Assembly: GCA_963922205.1 (NCBI GenBank)
Contig: CAWUHX010000139.1
Location: 620,001 to 684,000, forward strand
Direction: 5' to 3'
Length of the DNA: 64,000 bases
Origin: Romanomermis culicivorax
Taxonomy: Eukaryota > Nematoda > Enoplea > Mermithida > Mermithidae
Both the position numbers and the translations under genes were made by a program. Position 1 is the stretch's first letter; each line of letters starts with the position of its first letter. Below, piece after piece: positions 59,395 to 64,000 of the stretch. The notes under the pieces are model-generated. The model searched no databases, was not told the origin of the DNA, and saw only the letters and a program-made list of their open reading frames with translations.

Positions 59395-60821
59395 AGGACC
59401 ATCGATGGTGCGCAGCACCTGGGGAGGTCCGAGTCTTATGCAGAGCTATCACAGGATGCGCAGCATCATGATCTTCTCGCAGCTCAATTTGAGGATCCAG
59501 AATTAGCCTCCATTCTTAGGTCACTAAAACCCTACAGTGATCAGAATGATGTTAATGGCTACCACCTGTTGGATAACATCCTCCAGAAGTGGACAGGCGA
59601 GTCCAACAAGATTGCTGTCCCTTAATCAATGGTTACTACCATTATTGAGGCTCACCATAATGACATTCTTGCTGGACACTTTGGTGCAAAACGTCCCCCG
59701 AGGCTTATCGCCCGCAGGTACCACTGGCCTTCTCTCAATGCAGACGTCAAGTCCTTTTGTCAGCAGTGTGATCTTTGCCAATGGAATAAACCTGCGAGAC
59801 AAAAGACCCGTGCAACTCTGAAACTGATTACCATTACTGGGCCGTTTCATCAAGTCGGTGTCCACTGTATGGGACCAATGACCACTAGTGAAGTGGAAAC
59901 CATTTTATTGTAGTCTTTATCAACTACTTTACCAAATGGGTTGAAGCTTTCGCTACTCCGGACATTACTGCGCAAACCATTGCACGACTTTTTTATACAC
60001 AAATTGTCTGCAGACATGGGGCACAACAGATTCTTCAGTCTGATCGTGGTACTGATTTCACCTCCAAATTGATGACTGAAATCACTGCCATTTGTTCAAC
60101 TAAGAAAATCCACTCCACCGTTTATCACCCGATGACAAAGGGAGAAGTGGAAAGAGCTAATCAAACGCTAGCTACATGGCTACGTATGTATGTCCATCAA
60201 GGTCATACTGATTGGGATGAACACCTGTCGTATTCTGTGTTCCCCCTCAACATTAGCATGAATGAGTCCACAGGATATTCACCCTTTGAGCTCATGTATG
60301 GTCGTACGCCCATGCTACCCGTTGATGTGGCACTCTCATTCAACCCTCCGGCCCCTATCATAGATGTTTCTACTTATGATATGGAGGTCAAACGGCATTT
60401 TACAAATGCCCTGACCTTGATCCAGAGCCGAATTGAGAGATCGCAGGCCGCTTATGCCAGGTCATACAATCGCATGGCATGAGATGTCTCATACAAAGTT
60501 GGTGATCAGGTGCTCAAACTGCGCACCACAAGCAAATGTGGCCTGATGCCTAAATTGTTGCCCATCTATGATGCGCCCTACTTTGTAACGAGTGTGGCAT
60601 ATCCCAATGTCACCCTTCGGCTTGAGACTGATCAAGAAGATACTGTGCATGTCAATCAGCTTAGACGCTACATGCCAACTGATCAGCCTATTGAAGCAGA
60701 GGAGGTACCTTCCATTTCACAGGTCATCGAGACGGCACCCTTGTTGATTCCATCAACAAATCGAGATTTTACACAAGATCTCATTGACCCACACATTGAT
60801 GCAGAGGTCTCCGACCCGTAA
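59395..60821 (+). pseudogene. pol: pol: integrase (zinc-binding, core, C-terminal domain)
   Basis: After a short linker and a TAA at 59623 comes the HHCC-type domain: HHNDILAGHFGAKRPP, YHWPSLNADVKSFC and QQCDLCQ. In the core the first catalytic Asp is His (VGVHCMGPM; His codon 59863-59865; family usually VG.D..GP). A frameshift near 59911 leads to FINYFTKWVEAFATPDITAQ, LQSDRGTDFTS (second Asp) and KGEVERANQTLATWL (Glu). An in-frame TGA lies at 60480. The C-terminal part KLLPIYDAPYFVTS...VHVNQLRRYMP matches the GPY/F module, with DAPY in place of GPY. The enzyme inserts the cDNA; here it should be inactive. Confidence 0.9.
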
Positions 60822-60824
60822 TCA

Positions 60825-61288
60825 ATGGCTCTTCTCTTCTTTACTTACGGACGGGGTCGTCCTTCGAGGGACCGCTGTGCCCCATGGAATACCCACTCCT
60901 GCTCCATGCTGGAACAGCAGTGTAAAGAAGAGGATGAGCAGCAACCAATGCATCTAAACTGGGATATTGCCTCATATCACAGGCGCATACATGCGATAGC
61001 CTATATCTCGCCCCTAAAATTTTTCTTCTTAGTCTTGTTTCAGATTTCACAAATCAATCGACAATTGGCAACTTCGCCAAATGGATCAATTGACGTCAGC
61101 AACTCCATGCAGTTCCAATTGACGTCAGCAACTACACTCACCACTGACATAACTCCATGAGCCAAAATGCACCAAAAAATCACTCAACCATTGACCGCCC
61201 CTTGTCATCATCACTTGAACGTTTGACCTCCACCAACATGCCGCAACCCAATACAATTACAAGGACGCCCTTTTTCGAAGGACTGCCG
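60825..61288 (+). other. 3' tail of the element before the 3' LTR
   Basis: Non-coding. Two perfect TGACGTCAGCAAC boxes at 61091 and 61120 repeat the motif of the leader array. No clean polypurine tract is seen; a weak CGAAGGA lies near the LTR edge. Confidence 0.7.
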
Positions 61289-62721
61289 TGTCATGTGCGG
61301 ACGAATTTCATGGAACATCAGGAGATTCAAATCACAATTTTCTATTATGTTTTTTGTTACATTTTGTGTTACAGTAATTTACATCAATTTTATGTTTTGT
61401 TTTTATAATTTTTACATGCAATTTATGTGTGTACTTTCTATGTTTTGTTTCTGTTTCATCTACACACATTTTATTTCCATTTCAATTTATTATTTTGTTA
61501 TACACATAGACTACGGTATGTACCCACTAGTCAAGAATTTCCGTTAGAGATAAGCTCTCCGAGCTCATGGCTGTAATGGGAGCACAACATGCACCTCTTA
61601 TCAGTAAAAACTAGCGAGGTTTCACAACGTGAAACAACTAGTTTGAAATTCTCACTAGTTGATGTTCCAATGTTAAGCATGGAGAGTGAAAACTCGCCCC
61701 AATGCTTAACGTTGTGAACTGGGAAATGTCTATGTGACCATAGGCATCTTCTGCAATGATTTCCTCTGCAGAAGTTAGCTTGGGGGAGTGTTAACTCCGC
61801 CCAAGGCATACTGTAGTTTATGGAGCCCTTTAAAAGGGCATCTTTCGTTAGTTTGTCTCTCATTCCTGGGCCTAACTGTGGTTGCGTCTTTTAGCCTTGC
61901 ATTTCGCATTTGCCGCTCGTTGATTATTATTATATTTTTATTGTCAACTGCGTTCGCCGCTCGTCGAATAAAATTTGCATATTCTCGTCTCCCGTCCCCT
62001 TTACGTGGCCTGCTACAGTAATCCAACCGTTGGAGTTCACCACCCTTCGCCATTGATCGAGAATCCCTGTTGCCCTCCCCGAGGAAATGCTTGATATCGC
62101 TGCCTGCCAAACTGCAGCCACATTACCGCTTAGGCCAAATCACTCCAGATTCCTTTAGCCACTCGCGGCCATCCGTAGGACCCGCTTTGACCCCAGAACC
62201 CGTTGCCCAGTGCCGAGTAGTTTGAGAAGAGGATTTTGTGAATCTTCTCAGGGGTTATCATTGCTGAGGGTATATTTGTGGGAGTCTCCCCTGAGCTAGT
62301 TTCCCTTGGAAGTGCCCTCAGTTGAGGAATCCCTCAGACCCTTAAGGTCAGGGCCAATAAGGGGATTTAGGTTAACAATCGGGTCCCCTACAGTATGCCA
62401 TTCTCGGAATGGCACCGTCCCTCATTCCCAGTGAATGAGGACTAGGGATTGGCACCCCTGACCCGGCCGCGTTGTCCATTATTCTACAGCATAACCCAAG
62501 GACAAGGAGGAGGTACACCATAGGTTTACCTGTAGTAGTACCAGCTGGGTCAGGTTTCCTTAAGGAAGAATCATAAACGGAGCCACCCAACGGGGTCACA
62601 GCATGTCACTTGCAGTGTCATGACCATATTACCTATGGGATATGGTATGGGCTTTCCCATCAATGTGACTGATCACTAATCTACTTAATGTGACATGGCT
62701 CCCACTTAGTTTAATGTGACA
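61289..62721 (+). repeat. 3' LTR
   Basis: Starts TGTCATGTGCGGACG and ends GTGACA. Same length as the 5' LTR within 1 bp. Many differences from it are CpG in one copy and TpG or CpA in the other. Confidence 0.93.
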
Positions 62722-62725
62722 ATGG
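62722..62725. repeat. Target-site duplication ATGG (right)
   Basis: Matches 46532-46535. Confidence 0.9.
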
Positions 62726-64000
62726 GCTTTTAAGTGATGTTTCAGAAATCAGTCAGGTAATGTCCACAGCATAACATAAATTGATAGCTAAATTTACGTG
62801 CTAAATCATGAGCAACAGTGCCATTAATTATAAGATTTAGTTTTTTGAGGAGAAAGCTGTCTGTTTCAAGAATGCACAATTCACTTAGAAGGCATTCTAA
62901 AACATCGGCTAATTTAAAAGACTTGATTGCAGCACTGTTGAAAAGTTGTGCAAGTAGTATACCTTAAATCGCACAAAGCATGACTATTTCTGACAAGATT
63001 TAAGACACTATTTTTTTATTATCTAGAACTGTAAAAATGTTGAAAAAAATCAAATTTTTCGGAAAATTTCAAAAAAATTTTTAGCATTTAAAAAAAATGA
63101 TCAAAAAAGACATTTTTTGGTCTTTTTTTACCAATGTTTTAAGTTGGGCTAATGATTGGGGGATAACTGGATGTTGAGGGTGTAGTACCAACATTTGAGT
63201 ATGCATTCAATCAGATTGAGGGGTGGAGTACCATAATGCTCTTCCTCAAATACAGGTGTGATAGCATGAGATGATGTGCATGCAACATGATCACCCCTGT
63301 TTGGAAATGCTTGTTTGAAATATTTGTTTACACTAAGGATAATTTTCCTGTGTAAAGTGAGTCCTGTCCATCCAGTTCCCCATGATCAGAAACCTTTGCA
63401 CCCCAAAAATCCCAGGAACAGTGCCTCAATCCAAATTTAAAAGAATATTGTTTTGGTCATACGTATTGTATAGCAAATCATATCCTGTGCTCACTCACTC
63501 ATCTTGTGGCCTGAAAGCTGTTGTCATGGCTGTTTTTTCATTAAATTTCATCTGCTGATCCAATCTTGATGCAAAAAATTACATTTTAATGCAGTATTCA
63601 CCACCGTCCATTGTTTGGACATAACCAGGTAATTCATCATAAGAATAAAACTTTCACAATAGAACAATATGTAGAAATCATACTGAAACAGAAGTCTCCA
63701 TGATGAGATTCCCAGGTCGGTAAAGCTAAAAAATTGCAGCAATATGGCAGTCAAATGTCCAATCGAGCTCCATATCCTTAAGGCCTGATTCAGAGATAAA
63801 TAGGGAAAGTTTTGCAGATTGGAGGGTCTAAAAAAGAGAGTTCAAATAAGAGTTATGCTGAGGGTAAACATTTTAAACTTACAAAAAAAATACTTTTTTG
63901 GTGCCATAGGTATCATATAACAAAATCACTGAATTTTGGGTTTATGGGTATTTTGAACTATGGAATAACTGTATTGAGGCCATATTTCTGAAAAATGTAA
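62726..64000. other. No recognised gene
   Basis: AT-rich, with an A-rich low-complexity stretch around 63035-63115. Only short frames, none recognisable. Confidence 0.55.

Larger units (their letters stand above)
46536..62721 (+). mobile_element. Complete 16.2-kb LTR retrotransposon, Ty3/Gypsy-type pol with an env-like region upstream of pol
   Basis: Two LTRs of 1433-1434 bp in direct orientation, both TG...CA, are flanked by a 4-bp ATGG duplication. A primer-binding-site-like TGGCGAGGCTGG begins at 47970. Order: leader (about 3.9 kb), gag, unknown ORF, env-like, retropepsin-like, second retropepsin, RT, RNase H, integrase, tail. RT before RNase H before integrase and the RT motifs place pol with Ty3/Gypsy. 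Isolated stops (52453, 52513, 52942, 57040, 58822, 59392, 59623, 60480) and several frameshifts mean the copy is defective, yet long blocks stay open, so decay is moderate. Confidence 0.93.

Noticed and set aside
52453-60482. Alternative genetic code or stop readthrough explaining in-frame stops
   Set aside because: The stops are a mix of TAA and TGA at scattered sites and occur with frameshifts, so ordinary decay is simpler. Only the TGA at 57040 is kept as a possible readthrough site.
61531-62110. Minus-strand ORFs in both LTRs (also 46778-47110)
   Set aside because: Paired because the LTRs are duplicates; not conserved as protein beyond DNA identity and no domain.

Overview
The window is AT-rich animal (invertebrate metazoan) nuclear DNA made up mostly of transposable elements. 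GT-AG introns of about 50 bp, Harbinger, hAT and other DDE transposases, R2-type LINEs and a Ty3/Gypsy-like element with an envelope gene all point to a metazoan. I cannot name the species. No intact single-copy host gene was recognised. The only host-like sequence is a short TATA-binding-protein-like exon near 30.0 kb.

Layout. 1-2952: a Harbinger (PIF) DNA transposon whose left end runs off the window; long inverted repeats flank a broken transposase (+) and a spliced accessory protein (-). 2953-9480: no recognisable genes. 9.5-16.9 kb (-): a decayed R2-superclade LINE (copy A) with an intron-containing upstream ORF1, followed 3' by the leader and ORF1 of a second copy (D). 17-25 kb: mostly featureless, with one minisatellite. 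25.2-29.3 kb (-): remains of a Gypsy-like element (gag and RT pieces). 29.9-30.2 kb: TBP-like exon. 31.0-32.0 kb: a diverged solo LTR related to the big element downstream. 32.2-35.3 kb: hAT-like and DDE transposase pseudogenes. 35.9-36.3 kb: a GC-rich MITE. 36.9-44.0 kb (-): three more R2-type pieces head to tail (E leader, B, C).

46536-62721: a complete 16.2-kb LTR retrotransposon with 1.43-kb LTRs, an ATGG target-site duplication and a 3.9-kb leader carrying two tandem arrays, one with a CRE-like TGACGTCA in each 66-bp unit. Its order is gag - unknown ORF - env-like - protease - second protease - RT - RNase H - integrase. Env-like sequence normally lies 3' of pol. Here it lies between gag and pol and its C-terminal part is fused in one open frame to a retropepsin-like domain. 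Several stops and frameshifts show that this copy is dead.

Most interesting points: the gag-env-pro-pol order with two protease-like domains; the 66-bp CRE/hairpin array; conserved introns in ORF1 of four R2-type copies; apparently covarying RNA hairpins between ORF1 and ORF2; CpG-type decay between the two LTRs; and the TBP-like exon.
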